A DNA stretch of 11,486 nucleotides. It comes from Trichloromonas sp034002365 (lineage in GTDB: Bacteria > Desulfobacterota > Desulfuromonadia > Desulfuromonadales > Trichloromonadaceae). Each line of letters starts with the position of its first letter. The stretch's first letter is position 1. Positions 1-7,321 of the stretch are shown in pieces. The translations under genes and the position numbers were made by a program. The notes below the pieces were generated by a model. It was not told the origin of the DNA. It did not search any database and saw nothing but the letters and a program-made list of their open reading frames with translations. The stretch lies in assembly GCA_034002365.1 (NCBI GenBank), contig JAVFAR010000087.1, positions 1 to 11,486 on the forward strand, given 5' to 3'.

Positions 1-1701
1 ATCGGCCCCTGGATTCACGGCGGCAATCCGGTCGAAGCCCTGCGCTTCGACGAACTGCTCGCTCAGCTGCGGCAAAAGATCGCCGAAGGCCCCTATTTTC
101 AGGATCTGATTCGCCGCTACCTGCTCGGCAATCCCCATCGGGTTACCCTGACCCTGCGCCCCGATGACGGCCTGCAACCCCGCCAGGATCGGGAAATCGC
201 CGCGCGTCTCGAAAAATTACGTTGTCAACTCGACACACGGACGATCGAGGAAATCCGTCGCCAGGCCGAGGAATTGCGCGAGGCCCAGGAAGCGGAGGAG
301 GATCTCTCCTGCCTGCCGACGCTGGAGCTCGGCGACATCCCGGCGACGGAGGCGGCGGTCGGCTACAGCCAAACCCAGGTCAACGAACGCCCGGTTTACT
401 GGTTCGACCAGCCGACCAACGGCATCGGCTACATCACTCTGCATTTCCACATCGGCGGCCTTTCCGATGAACACCTGGCCCTAGTCCCGGTCTTTTGCAC
501 CCTCCTCGGCCAGATCGGCGCCGCCGGCTACAGCGATACGGAAATGGCCGAGCGCATGGAGGCGGCAACCGGCGGCATTCACGCCCGCGCCACCATTCTC
601 GACGCCCCCGACAGCCTGGCCGCCAGCCGCGACCTTCTCGCCCTCAAAGGCAAGGCATTGATCCGCAACCAGGAAAAGCTCTTCGAAATTCTCGGCGATC
701 TCTGCCGCGCCCCCGACTTCACCGACTGCAAGCGCCTGCACACGGTGCTCAACCAGGTCCGAACCTCCCTGGAAAACTCCATTCCCGGTTCCGGACACAG
801 CTACGCCGCCCGCTCCGCGGCCGGCGGCCTGACCCCAGCGGCCCGCCTGCGAGAGACCTGGAGCGGCCTGGAACAGCTCCAGCTCATCAAAAGCCTGGCC
901 GCGAAAAAGCCCGAGGAACTCGCCGGCTTTGCCGAAAACATGGCGGCGATGGCCGCGCAGCTCCTCTGCCGGCGGCGCCTTTCCTGTGCCGTCACCGGGG
1001 AGCAGGGTCATTTCCCCGAGATTTCCCCCTATCTGGAAGCCTTCATGGCTCAGCTGCCGGTCGGCGAAACGCCATCCGTCCAGGACCCGCAAGATTTCGC
1101 CCCCCAGGTCCGCAACATCGGCTGGGCCACCTCGGTGCCGGTGAATTACGTCAGCCGGGTCTTCCGCGCCGTCCCCTATACCCATCCGGACAGCGCGGCT
1201 CTGATGGTTCTGGCCAAGCTGCTGCGCGCCGACTTCCTGCACCGGGAGATCCGCGAAAAAGGCGGCGCCTACGGCGGTCTCGCCAATTACGGCGCCGAAG
1301 GCGGCATCTTCTCCTTCCTCTCCTATCGCGACCCGCATCTGACCCGCACCCTGCACGTCTACGACGAGGCCGTGGACTGGGCCGTCGCCGGGCGCTTCGG
1401 CGACGAGCAGATCAAGGAAGGGATTCTCTCCATCTTCGCCGACCTCGACCGTCCGCTCTCGCCGGGAGGGCGGGGGAACCATGAATTCGCCAACATCGAA
1501 CAGGGGCTGACTCTGGAGATGCGCAACCTCCTGCGCCGCCGGATCCTGGCCGTCGACCGGGAAACCCTGTGCCGGACCGCCGCCCGCTACCTCTCCCGGG
1601 CAGAACGCCTCAGCGCCGTCGGTGTCATCGCCGGGGAAACGGCCCTGCGCCAGGCCGACCAGGAACTCGGCGAGGGTTTTCTGCACATCGAAACGATCTG
1701 A
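1..1701 (+). CDS. M16C family metallopeptidase, PreP-like, C-terminal part (5' end outside window)
   Basis: The reading frame is open from the first base to a TGA at 1699-1701, giving 566 residues. PreP-type proteases are usually close to 1000 residues, so the N-terminal half, including the HxxEH zinc site, lies upstream and cannot be checked. The fragment begins in the region before the helical linker. Residues about 60-100 are charged and helical, like the hinge that joins the two halves of PreP. The remainder matches the two catalytically inactive C-terminal M16 domains. The clearest motif is REIREKGGAYGG near residue 415, the conserved R...GGAYG segment of M16 C-terminal domains that contacts substrate. 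The family encloses peptides in a chamber and degrades them; this protein may be cytoplasmic or periplasmic, which cannot be decided without the N-terminus. The gene converges on a uspA-like gene and shares a terminator with it. The family call is firm; the substrate is unknown. Confidence 0.9.
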   Translation: MGPWIHGGNPVEALRFDELLAQLRQKIAEGPYFQDLIRRYLLGNPHRVTLTLRPDDGLQPRQDREIAARLEKLRCQLDTRTIEEIRRQAEELREAQEAEEDLSCLPTLELGDIPATEAAVGYSQTQVNERPVYWFDQPTNGIGYITLHFHIGGLSDEHLALVPVFCTLLGQIGAAGYSDTEMAERMEAATGGIHARATILDAPDSLAASRDLLALKGKALIRNQEKLFEILGDLCRAPDFTDCKRLHTVLNQVRTSLENSIPGSGHSYAARSAAGGLTPAARLRETWSGLEQLQLIKSLAAKKPEELAGFAENMAAMAAQLLCRRRLSCAVTGEQGHFPEISPYLEAFMAQLPVGETPSVQDPQDFAPQVRNIGWATSVPVNYVSRVFRAVPYTHPDSAALMVLAKLLRADFLHREIREKGGAYGGLANYGAEGGIFSFLSYRDPHLTRTLHVYDEAVDWAVAGRFGDEQIKEGILSIFADLDRPLSPGGRGNHEFANIEQGLTLEMRNLLRRRILAVDRETLCRTAARYLSRAERLSAVGVIAGETALRQADQELGEGFLHIETI

Positions 1702-1720
1702 TCCCGGCTAACCGGCCGCT

Positions 1721-1771
1721 CAACAAAACGCCCCCTCGCGACAACCGTTGTCGCGAGGGGGCGTTTTGTTG
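1721..1771. terminator. Bidirectional intrinsic terminator, perfect 24-bp stem
   Basis: The arms 1721-1744 and 1748-1771 are perfect reverse complements around a 3-nt CCG loop. The stem core is C/G-rich (CGCCCCCTCGCGACAA), and its outer part supplies AAAA on one side and TTTT on the other, so a U-rich tail follows the GC stem in either direction. It lies between the stop of the M16 protease (1701) and the stop of the convergent usp gene (1796), exactly where a shared terminator is expected. Confidence 0.92.
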
Positions 1772-1795
1772 CGGGGGGGGAAATTTACGGGGTGT

Positions 1796-2242
1796 CTATT
1801 CGGCGTAACGGATCGTCATGACCGGAATGGCGGACTTGCGTACCACCTTCTCGGCGGTGCTGCCGAAGAGCACATGGTCAAGACCGGTGCGGCCGTGGGT
1901 GCCCATGATGATCAGGTCGGCGGACTGCTCCTCGGCCTTCTTGATGATTTCGTCATAGGGGATGCCCGGCAGCAGAAAGGTTTCGTAGTTGCCGTAGTCG
2001 CCAAGCTGCTCGCGGCAGAACTTTTCCATCATCTTCTTGGCCCCCTCCTCGATCTCCTGCTCCAGCTTCTCGAAGGAGATATGGGGGACATAGAAGCCGC
2101 GCAGATCGACGGGTTCGTTGATGATGTGGACAATAAGCAGGCGCGCCTGATATTTCCGGGTCAGGGAGAGGGCATACTGGAAGGCGTAATCGGAACTCTG
2201 GGAAAAATCGAGCGCGAAGAGGATGGTTTTAAAATCTTTCAT
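1796..2242 (-). CDS. Universal stress protein, UspA family (ATP-binding type)
   Basis: This is a single Usp domain of 148 residues, the usual length for the family. It opens with the typical first beta strand and DFS motif (KTILFALDFSQSS). Near the C-terminus it carries the ATP-binding signature G-2x-G-9x-G(S/T) intact: G114-T-H-G117, then G127-S128. It therefore belongs to the nucleotide-binding (MJ0577-like) subgroup rather than the non-binding UspA subgroup. Usp proteins are cytoplasmic dimers linked to survival under starvation, redox or other stress; the precise role here cannot be read from sequence. The ATG at 2242 has an AAGGAGTG ribosome site (2250-2257) at good spacing. The gene starts 34 bp after the receiver gene, so the two are probably cotranscribed and stress-regulated together. 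It ends at TAG, followed by the shared terminator. Confidence 0.95.
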   Translation of the reverse strand: MKDFKTILFALDFSQSSDYAFQYALSLTRKYQARLLIVHIINEPVDLRGFYVPHISFEKLEQEIEEGAKKMMEKFCREQLGDYGNYETFLLPGIPYDEIIKKAEEQSADLIIMGTHGRTGLDHVLFGSTAEKVVRKSAIPVMTIRYAE

Positions 2243-2276
2243 GTTCAGGCACTCCTTGGAGGTTGACCGTCAGGCG

Positions 2277-2663
2277 TTAGCAGAGGTGTGTGCTTCGCTC
2301 AAAAATCTTGTTCATCACCGACTTGAGGACATCGAGTTTGACCGGTTTGTGCAGATATTCGAAGGCGCCCAGATTCATGGCCTCAAGATAGGATTCGACC
2401 TCACCGTAAGCGGTGATCATGATCACGTAAATACTCGGGTGGCGGCGGCTGAGCTCCCGCAGAAAGGCCAGGCCGTTCATATGCGGCATCTTGATGTCGC
2501 TGATCACCAGATTCACCCGCTTGCCGCGCAGATACTCCAGGGCCTCACAGCCGTCGGCGACACTGTCCACCTCATAGCCTTCCTGGGCCAGAAGCTTGGT
2601 CAGGCCGATCCGGGCATTTTCCTCGTCGTCGACGATCAATATTTTTTCTCGCCCAGCCCCCAC
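2277..2663 (-). CDS. Stand-alone receiver-domain response regulator (CheY-like)
   Basis: The 128-residue protein is one receiver domain with no output domain. All phosphorylation residues are present: acidic pair D12/D13, phospho-acceptor D56 (in LVISDIKMPHMNG), T84 (MITAYG), Y103 and K106 (YLHKP). It should accept phosphate from a histidine kinase and act by protein contact, as CheY or Spo0F do. No kinase is encoded in the window. The start is GTG at 2661-2663 with AAAGGAG (complement of 2671-2677) 7 nt upstream. It precedes the usp gene by 34 bp and follows the PNP gene across a 152-bp gap that holds a putative promoter, so receiver and usp probably form a separate two-gene unit. The HKPVKLDVL segment resembles receivers of NtrC-like or hybrid-kinase proteins. 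The partner is unknown. Confidence 0.93.
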   Translation of the reverse strand: MGAGREKILIVDDEENARIGLTKLLAQEGYEVDSVADGCEALEYLRGKRVNLVISDIKMPHMNGLAFLRELSRRHPSIYVIMITAYGEVESYLEAMNLGAFEYLHKPVKLDVLKSVMNKIFERSTHLC

Positions 2664-2693
2664 GCGGGATCTCCTTTAAGCAAATTGACTTAA

Positions 2694-2721
2694 AACGTAC
2701 CACAGGCGCAACGCCTGTCAA
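2694..2721 (-). promoter_or_regulatory. Putative sigma-70 promoter for the receiver/usp pair
   Basis: On the minus strand a perfect -35 box TTGACA (complement of 2716-2721) is followed after 16 bp by TACGTT (complement of 2694-2699), a weak -10 box. The GTG start of the receiver gene is about 30 bp further on. The -35 match is strong but the -10 is poor, which suits an activated or weakly expressed promoter. An alternative AT-rich patch (complement of 2745-2765) contains TATAAA but has no good -35. Confidence 0.4.
2702..2718. promoter_or_regulatory. Perfect inverted repeat overlapping the -35 box (candidate operator)
   Basis: ACAGGCG (2702-2708) and CGCCTGT (2712-2718) are perfect inverted arms around a 3-nt centre. 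The right arm overlaps the TTGACA box and the dyad fills most of the spacer of the putative receiver/usp promoter. No poly-T follows on the minus strand, so it does not look like a terminator. A dimeric repressor site is the simplest reading; the regulator is unknown. Confidence 0.4.
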
Positions 2722-2815
2722 GTTCGCCAGACGTCGCGAAAGACTTTATAATAATTGATTTTTTACCAGGTTGTCGGTGGGGGGGGGAGCGAGGCCGGGA
2801 CAGCGCGGAAGCGAC

Positions 2816-3628
2816 TCAGGACCGCTGCCAGAGGGTCATCAAACGGTGCCCCAGATCAAGCAGGCGCCCCGCGCCGTCGGTACCGGCGCGCAGGACCTCG
2901 TCGTGGGAGAGGGGGCCGGGAGAAAGGCCGGCGGCGAGATTGGCGATCAGGCTCAAGCCGATGACCTCCATGCCAAGATAGCGCCCCATGATCGCTTCCG
3001 GGACCGTGGACATGGAGACCACATCGGCGCCGAGCCGTTGCAGCATGCGGATTTCCGCGGGAGTTTCGTAGGAGGGGCCGGGCATCGCCGCAAGCACGCC
3101 GCGATGCAAAGCGATGCCCCTTTCCCGCATCTCTTTGCTCAGCGCGGGATAAAGGTCTTGCCGATAAAGCCCGCAAAGATCGATGAAGGGGTGGAGGGGT
3201 TCGCCGCGCAGAGGGTTGTCCCCAAGCAGATTGAGATGATCCTCCAGGTACATGAAATCGCCGACCTGAAAGGCCGGATTGATCCCGCCGGCGGCATTGG
3301 TCAAGAGCAGACGGCGACAGCCGAGAACGGCGGCGAGGCGCACCGGCAGGGCCACCTGGCGGGCATCGAAGCCCTGGTAGAGATGATAGCGCCCCTGAAA
3401 AAAAAGGACCTTCCAGCCCTGGAACCGTCCCGCCACCAAGCGCCCGGCATGCCCTTCGATGCGCACATGGGAAAAGCCCGGAATTTCCCGGTAATCCACA
3501 TAGACCGCGGACTCGGCCTGATCGGCCAAGGCCCCCCAGCCCGAGCCGAGAATCACCGCCAGATCGAAAGCATCCTCACCGAAACGCTGGGCAAGAGCCC
3601 CGGCGCCCGCTTCCTCTTCCCAGACCAT
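2816..3628 (-). CDS. Purine nucleoside phosphorylase, trimeric PNP-I type
   Basis: The 270-residue protein cleaves purine nucleosides with phosphate to base plus ribose-1-phosphate in the cytoplasm. The active-site layout of human PNP is reproduced. There is a phosphate loop GSG at 28-30, HAGR with H60, and GRYHLY with R80, H82 and Y84. GPSYETPAE has E188, SMST has M206 and SLIAN has N230. The spacings E-M 18 and M-N 24 equal those of E201, M219 and N243 in the human enzyme. Asn at the last position favours 6-oxopurines (inosine, guanosine) over adenosine. I chose ATG 3628 because a GGAGG lies 7 nt before it. A TTG six bases earlier overlaps the previous stop and would leave only 1 nt of spacing. 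It is the last gene of the rodZ-like/receiver run and pairs functionally with mtnP upstream. Confidence 0.93.
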   Translation of the reverse strand: MVWEEEAGAGALAQRFGEDAFDLAVILGSGWGALADQAESAVYVDYREIPGFSHVRIEGHAGRLVAGRFQGWKVLFFQGRYHLYQGFDARQVALPVRLAAVLGCRRLLLTNAAGGINPAFQVGDFMYLEDHLNLLGDNPLRGEPLHPFIDLCGLYRQDLYPALSKEMRERGIALHRGVLAAMPGPSYETPAEIRMLQRLGADVVSMSTVPEAIMGRYLGMEVIGLSLIANLAAGLSPGPLSHDEVLRAGTDGAGRLLDLGHRLMTLWQRS

Positions 3629-3630
3629 GT

Positions 3631-4158
3631 TCAATCCTCCAGCAGTTTCTTCACCCGGTCCAGCAACTGCTCGGGCTTGAAGGACTTGCCGATAAAATCG
3701 TCGGCGCCCCCCCGATAGACCTCGCCGATCTCCTCACTCTTGCGAAAGACGCCGCTCATGGCGAGCAGCCGCACCTTGCTCAGGGCCTTGTCTTCGCGAA
3801 CCTCGCGAATCAGCTCGTAGCCGTTTTTCTTCGGCAGGTTGAGATCGAGCAGCACCACATCCGGCCGCGCTTCCCGAATGATGCGCAAGGCTTCCTCGCC
3901 GTCTCCGGCAAAGAGAAGCTCCGCCTCCAGCACCTTGAAGATATCCCCCGTCAGTTCCCGGAAGAAGCGGGAATCATCGACGATCAGGCATTTTTTTCGG
4001 GGGGCGGAGGGCATGGCGGCGCCATCCGCGACAGCGGTTTCCAGATCGACGCGGAAGACGTGGCCGCAGCCGGGGCATTTGATCCGCGGCGCCCGGCTGC
4101 CGGCGCGGGCCGGGTCAAAACGGTAACTGGCCTGACAGTTCGGGCAGGCGATGCGCAT
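3631..4158 (-). CDS. Zinc-ribbon receiver-domain response regulator
   Basis: The 175-residue protein has two parts. Residues 1-40 form an MJ0042-type zinc ribbon with CPNC (C5, C8) and CPGCG (C28, C31), followed by HVFRV. Residues about 55-175 are a receiver domain with D61/D62, phospho-acceptor D105 (LLDLNLPKKNG), S135 (AMSG) and K158 (DDFIGKSFKP). A short alanine-rich linker joins them. There is no DNA-binding output domain, so signalling is probably through protein contact, with the ribbon as docking or metal site. Similar ribbon-plus-receiver proteins are, as I recall, common in Geobacter-like bacteria, but their partners are poorly known. The ATG at 4158 lies 2 nt after the rodZ-like stop, and the stop at 3631 falls a few bases before the PNP start. 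It is therefore translationally linked to both and sits in one operon. Confidence 0.92.
   Translation of the reverse strand: MRIACPNCQASYRFDPARAGSRAPRIKCPGCGHVFRVDLETAVADGAAMPSAPRKKCLIVDDSRFFRELTGDIFKVLEAELLFAGDGEEALRIIREARPDVVLLDLNLPKKNGYELIREVREDKALSKVRLLAMSGVFRKSEEIGEVYRGGADDFIGKSFKPEQLLDRVKKLLED
3636..3640 (-). promoter_or_regulatory. Ribosome binding site that sets the PNP start
   Basis: GGAGG (complement of 3636-3640) lies 7 nt before ATG 3628-3626 but only 1 nt before the in-frame TTG at 3634-3632. The spacing favours ATG. The site sits inside the last codons of the zinc-ribbon receiver gene, so PNP translation is coupled to that gene. Confidence 0.75.
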
Positions 4159-4160
4159 GG

Positions 4161-5012
4161 TTAATTTCCCCCGCCTCCGGCATCACGGCGAAGCGTCAGT
4201 TCGCTCCGGCCCCGCAGATCGAGGGGCTGATCGGCAAGCCAAAGGTCGATGCTCTCCGGTCGATCAACCTGCAGTTGCAAGGACTTCTCCGCTTGCCAGC
4301 TGATGCTGCTGCCGCCGGCCAGGACATATTTGCGCGGCGGCAGATCGTCGATCCGGATCTCCAGGGCGACGCGTTCCCGGGTCTCGACCCGCAGCACCCC
4401 GCCGCCGGCCGGAAGCATTTCCGGGGCGGCCGTCGCTGTCTCGACCGGCAAGGAGGAGGGGGTATCAACGGCCGGCGCCGTCCCGGAAACGTCGTCGTCA
4501 GGCGAGTCGGCGGGCGGTTCCGGTGCCGTGCTTTCCGCAGGGGCCGGAATGGGGGGTTGACTCTCCGTCACCGGCGGGGCCTGCCGAACCCCGGTTCCGG
4601 GCGAAGGCCAGGGTCCATGGCGCCAGACCAGAAAGGCGAACCCCGCCAGCAGAAGCACCGCGACAAAAGCGGCCACAAATCGCCGAAGAGGCAAACGCGG
4701 GCGAGACGGCTGAGCCAGAAAAGGGTCGGCGACCAGGGGAGGGATTTCGGTAAAACCGGAGTCTGCGCCGAGCTGAGCGCGAAGCTCCGCCATCAGTTCA
4801 GCCGCGGGCAGGCCCAGAGCCTCGGCGTAGCTCTTGAGAAAACCGAAGAGATAAGCATCGCCGGGAAAACCGTCGAACCGGTCCTCTTCCAGAGACTGTA
4901 AAAAGGCGAGGCGAACCCGGGTCCTGCTCTCCAGTTCCGGCAGGGTCAAGCCAAGCTCTTTCCGGCGCTGGCGAAGGCGGGTACCGACAGTTAGGCGTTC
5001 GGAATCACTCAT
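4161..5012 (-). CDS. RodZ-like HTH transmembrane protein (HTH_25 / DUF4115)
   Basis: The 283-residue protein has the RodZ layout. An N-terminal Xre-like helix-turn-helix (about 8-75, beginning with GTRLRQRRKELGLTLPELE) is followed by a single transmembrane segment (about 111-130, FVAAFVAVLLLAGFAFLVW). A proline/alanine-rich periplasmic linker (about 133-200) leads to a C-terminal DUF4115 domain (about 205-280) containing the usual W and short strands. RodZ links MreB filaments to the cell-wall elongation machinery; related proteins have other envelope or regulatory roles. The arginine pair before the membrane segment supports a cytoplasmic N-terminus. It begins 3 nt after the PilF-like gene and is followed at once by the zinc-ribbon receiver. 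The pilF-rodZ adjacency matches Pseudomonas. Whether it has a true MreB role cannot be decided from sequence. Confidence 0.9.
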   Translation of the reverse strand: MSDSERLTVGTRLRQRRKELGLTLPELESRTRVRLAFLQSLEEDRFDGFPGDAYLFGFLKSYAEALGLPAAELMAELRAQLGADSGFTEIPPLVADPFLAQPSRPRLPLRRFVAAFVAVLLLAGFAFLVWRHGPWPSPGTGVRQAPPVTESQPPIPAPAESTAPEPPADSPDDDVSGTAPAVDTPSSLPVETATAAPEMLPAGGGVLRVETRERVALEIRIDDLPPRKYVLAGGSSISWQAEKSLQLQVDRPESIDLWLADQPLDLRGRSELTLRRDAGGGGN

Positions 5013-5015
5013 GAT

Positions 5016-5765
5016 TTATCTCAACACCTCAATATAGCTTTTTGCCAGATGGGCTTCCTCGGAAGCCGGAGCCAGCCGCAGCACTTCCTCAAAGGCCGCG
5101 AGGGCCTCGGCCTTCTGTCCGTTCTTCATGTGGGCCAATCCCAGCTTGTAGCGTATTTCGGGCACGGCAGGAGCCAGCTCGGCGGCCTTGCCCAAGGAAG
5201 CGACCGCCAGATCCCATTTATCCAGGGCATGATAGGCCTCCCCCAGACGAAAGTGAGCGAGAGCGAAGTTGGGATTATCCTTGAGCGCCTGCTGAAAGGC
5301 GCCGACGGCGTCGAGAAACGCCCCCTTTTGCATGTGGGCGAAGCCGATGCCGGTGTGCGCCCGCTCCGGTTGTCCGAAGAGCAGATTGCCGGCCGCCAGG
5401 CGGAAATACTTGATGGCGTCATCCCAGCGCTGCATGTCGAGATAGAGAGCGGCCAGGTTATTCTGGTGCTCCGGTGAGTTTCCACCCAAGGCCAGGGCTT
5501 TGAGATAGTGTTTTTCCGCTTCGGGATAGGCTTTCTTGAACTGATAAGCCAAGGCCAGGCCGTTCTGGTAATCGGCATTCTGCGGGTTGGCCTCGACCGC
5601 CTGGAGAAATTCCTTCAGAGCCTCGGTCAGCTGCTGCTGGCGAAAGTGGGAAAGGCCCATGATGTAGTGGGACTCCCCTTTGGGGGGCTTTTTTTCCGAA
5701 GAACCGCACCCGGCGGAGATCGCCAAGGCACCCGCCAAAAACAGAATGAGCAACGGTTTCAACAC
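5016..5765 (-). CDS. TPR-repeat lipoprotein, PilF/PilW-like
   Basis: Read from GTG 5765, the protein is 249 residues. It starts with a lipoprotein signal (MLKPLLILFLAGALAISAGC) whose lipobox ends at C20. The +2 residue is Gly, consistent with outer-membrane sorting. About six TPR units follow from residue 32 to the end, with the typical spacing of G/A, Y and P residues (for example ALKEFLQAVEANP and AEKHYLKALALGG). PilF/PilW is the outer-membrane pilotin that helps assemble the type IV pilus secretin. Length, lipobox, TPR number and the rodZ-like gene 3 nt downstream match pilF in the ndk-rlmN-pilF-rodZ cluster of Pseudomonas. A longer in-frame start at 5795 would put ten residues before the signal peptide and has no ribosome site. 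A general TPR scaffold is the alternative. Confidence 0.85.
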   Translation of the reverse strand: MLKPLLILFLAGALAISAGCGSSEKKPPKGESHYIMGLSHFRQQQLTEALKEFLQAVEANPQNADYQNGLALAYQFKKAYPEAEKHYLKALALGGNSPEHQNNLAALYLDMQRWDDAIKYFRLAAGNLLFGQPERAHTGIGFAHMQKGAFLDAVGAFQQALKDNPNFALAHFRLGEAYHALDKWDLAVASLGKAAELAPAVPEIRYKLGLAHMKNGQKAEALAAFEEVLRLAPASEEAHLAKSYIEVLR

Positions 5766-5770
5766 ACATA

Positions 5771-5776
5771 CCTCCC
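5771..5776 (-). promoter_or_regulatory. Ribosome binding site that sets the PilF-like start
   Basis: GGGAGG (complement of 5771-5776) lies 5 nt before GTG 5765-5763 and 8 nt before the next in-frame TTG (5762-5760). Both give a normal signal peptide. The nearby ATG at 5769-5767 is in another frame and leads to an unrelated translation, so a non-ATG start is required here. Confidence 0.65.
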
Positions 5777-5807
5777 GGTGGTCCGAAAACCACATTCCGG
5801 TAAAAGA

Positions 5808-6305
5808 TCAAAGGGTCGCCAACAGGCGGCCGAGTGCCGCCACGGCCCGCTCCCGACCATTGCCGGCACGGGTGCCGCCGCCGGCGCCGATCCGATCCGG
5901 AGCCGCAGAAACCGCCCCGTCGACAAGACCGCCGCCGCACAACGGCAGGGATTGCCACAACTGCTGCCGCTGAGGTCCGGCCAGCAGATGAATATCGCTA
6001 TCGTCGAAAAGAAAGCCCAGGGATTCGGCGAAGCGCAGACCGGCAAGGCGCTGCTCCTCGACCCCGGGGGCGGAACCGCTCTCCAGGTCGTCCCGGTAGA
6101 AGGCGAGCCGGCGACTTTCGCGAAGATGGAAGACCACCGCGACCCGCGCCCCCTGAGGTGCGCTATAGACGCAGACATAGGCCTCGGCCTGTTGCGCCGG
6201 AAGTCCCGGCAGAGCGACCTGAACGTCCCCCAGGGAACGGTGCAGGCGCAGCACCCGTTCGGCGGGGAGCGCCAGACGCAGGGTATTCCGGTCCCACTGG
6301 AACAT
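5808..6305 (-). CDS. Hypothetical protein, 165 aa, between kinase and PilF-like gene
   Basis: I do not recognise a family. The 165-residue product has no signal peptide or membrane segment. It looks like a mixed alpha/beta cytoplasmic protein in residues 1-120, with strands such as VQVALPGL, AYVCVYS and ARVAVVFHL, then RRLAFYRDD and GLRFAESLGFLFDD. A glycine/alanine-rich, probably flexible stretch follows (about 125-150), and a short helix AVAALGRLLATL ends the chain. The ATG has GGAGG about 8 nt upstream. The gene starts 15 bp after the kinase stop and ends 42 bp before the PilF-like start, so it is part of the operon. Codon use looks like its neighbours and the opposite-strand frames show no domain, which supports a real gene. 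Its role is open; position suggests a link either to the kinase or to the PilF/RodZ envelope genes. Confidence 0.75.
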   Translation of the reverse strand: MFQWDRNTLRLALPAERVLRLHRSLGDVQVALPGLPAQQAEAYVCVYSAPQGARVAVVFHLRESRRLAFYRDDLESGSAPGVEEQRLAGLRFAESLGFLFDDSDIHLLAGPQRQQLWQSLPLCGGGLVDGAVSAAPDRIGAGGGTRAGNGRERAVAALGRLLATL

Positions 6306-6320
6306 GGCGGTCCCTCCGAA

Positions 6321-7232
6321 TCAGGCTTCCGGGGAAAAATCCGTGAGCAGCCGGAACTGCCGGAAGCGCTCATGCACCTGAGCGATGCCGAGGGTTTTCA
6401 GGCGATTCAGGCTGAAATCCTCGACGTTGAAAGAGGCCATGATCGAACCGAAGATAATCGCCTGGCGGATGTTGGCGCCGGACAGGCTGCGCGTGGAAGC
6501 GAGATAGCCCATGAAACCGCCGGCGAAGGTATCGCCGGCCCCGGTGGGATCGAAGACCGTCTCCAGGGGGTAGGCCGGGGCGGTGAAAATGCTGTGTTCG
6601 GTGAACATGATCACCCCGTATTCCCCGCGCTTGACCACCAGGGTTTTCGGCCCCATGGCCAGGACCGCCCGGGCCGCCTTGACCAGATTGGCCTCCCCGG
6701 CAAGTTGCCGGGTCTCCCCTTCGTTGATCACCAGCAGATCGACGTGCCGCAGGGTCTTGAGCAGCGCCTCCCGCTTCCCGGAAATCCAGAAGTTCATGGT
6801 GTCGCAGGCGACCAGTTGGGGACGTTTCACCTGCTTGAGCACGTCCATCTGCAATTCGGGGTCGATGTTGGCGAGGAAGACATATTCGGCGTCCTCGTAG
6901 CCGGCGGGCAGTTCGGGGCGGAAGGTTTCAAAGACGTTGAGCTGGGTATCGAGGGTCTGCGCCTCGTTGAGATCGAAGCCGTAACGCCCCTTCCAGCGGA
7001 AGGTCCGCCCTGGGGCGGTACGCAGACCGCGCAGATCGATCTCGCGGGATTGGAGAAAGCGGCGGTGCTCGTCGGGAAAATCCTCGCCGACCACGGCCAC
7101 CAGCTGGACATCGGTGAAAAAACTCGCCGCCGTGCTGAAAAAGGTGCCGCTGCCGCCGAGGACCTCCTCGACCTGACCGAAAGGGGTCGCCACCGAATCG
7201 AATGCCACCGAACCCACCACCAAAAGACTCAT
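6321..7232 (-). CDS. PfkB/ribokinase-family kinase
   Basis: The 303-residue protein has the ribokinase fold signatures. The N-terminal substrate-side glycine motif is GGSGTFFSTAASFF (26-39), and VVGEDFP follows at 48-54. The C-terminal PfkB signature DPTGAGDTFAGGF contains catalytic D234 and the anion-hole GAGD. The family phosphorylates sugars, nucleosides or related alcohols with ATP in the cytoplasm. Substrate cannot be assigned from these motifs; the overall pattern resembles a ribokinase-like subgroup with no settled substrate. It begins 89 bp after mtnP and shares the operon with it, which points to a nucleoside or (methylthio)ribose-type substrate by context only. I chose ATG 7232 because the longer open frame (to 7550) runs through mtnP and the residues before MSLLVVGSVA show no family similarity. 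The ribosome site is ambiguous (AGGAAGG 12 nt away, or AAGGG 3-4 nt away). Confidence 0.9.
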   Translation of the reverse strand: MSLLVVGSVAFDSVATPFGQVEEVLGGSGTFFSTAASFFTDVQLVAVVGEDFPDEHRRFLQSREIDLRGLRTAPGRTFRWKGRYGFDLNEAQTLDTQLNVFETFRPELPAGYEDAEYVFLANIDPELQMDVLKQVKRPQLVACDTMNFWISGKREALLKTLRHVDLLVINEGETRQLAGEANLVKAARAVLAMGPKTLVVKRGEYGVIMFTEHSIFTAPAYPLETVFDPTGAGDTFAGGFMGYLASTRSLSGANIRQAIIFGSIMASFNVEDFSLNRLKTLGIAQVHERFRQFRLLTDFSPEA

Positions 7233-7321
7233 ATGCCCTTCAACCTTCCTGTGAATAAAGAGAGCGTCAAGAACTTTACCCTCGGACCCGCGCCGCCGCA
7301 AGCAGGCACGGGGAAAGGGAA

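Noticed and set aside
481..1686. 401-codon minus-strand frame opposite the M16 protease
   Set aside because: The plus strand carries the conserved M16 motifs; the antisense translation is low-complexity Gly/Ala/Val sequence.
2771..3718. 315-codon plus-strand frame opposite PNP
   Set aside because: Shadow of the PNP gene, with His/Gln/Gly-rich random composition.
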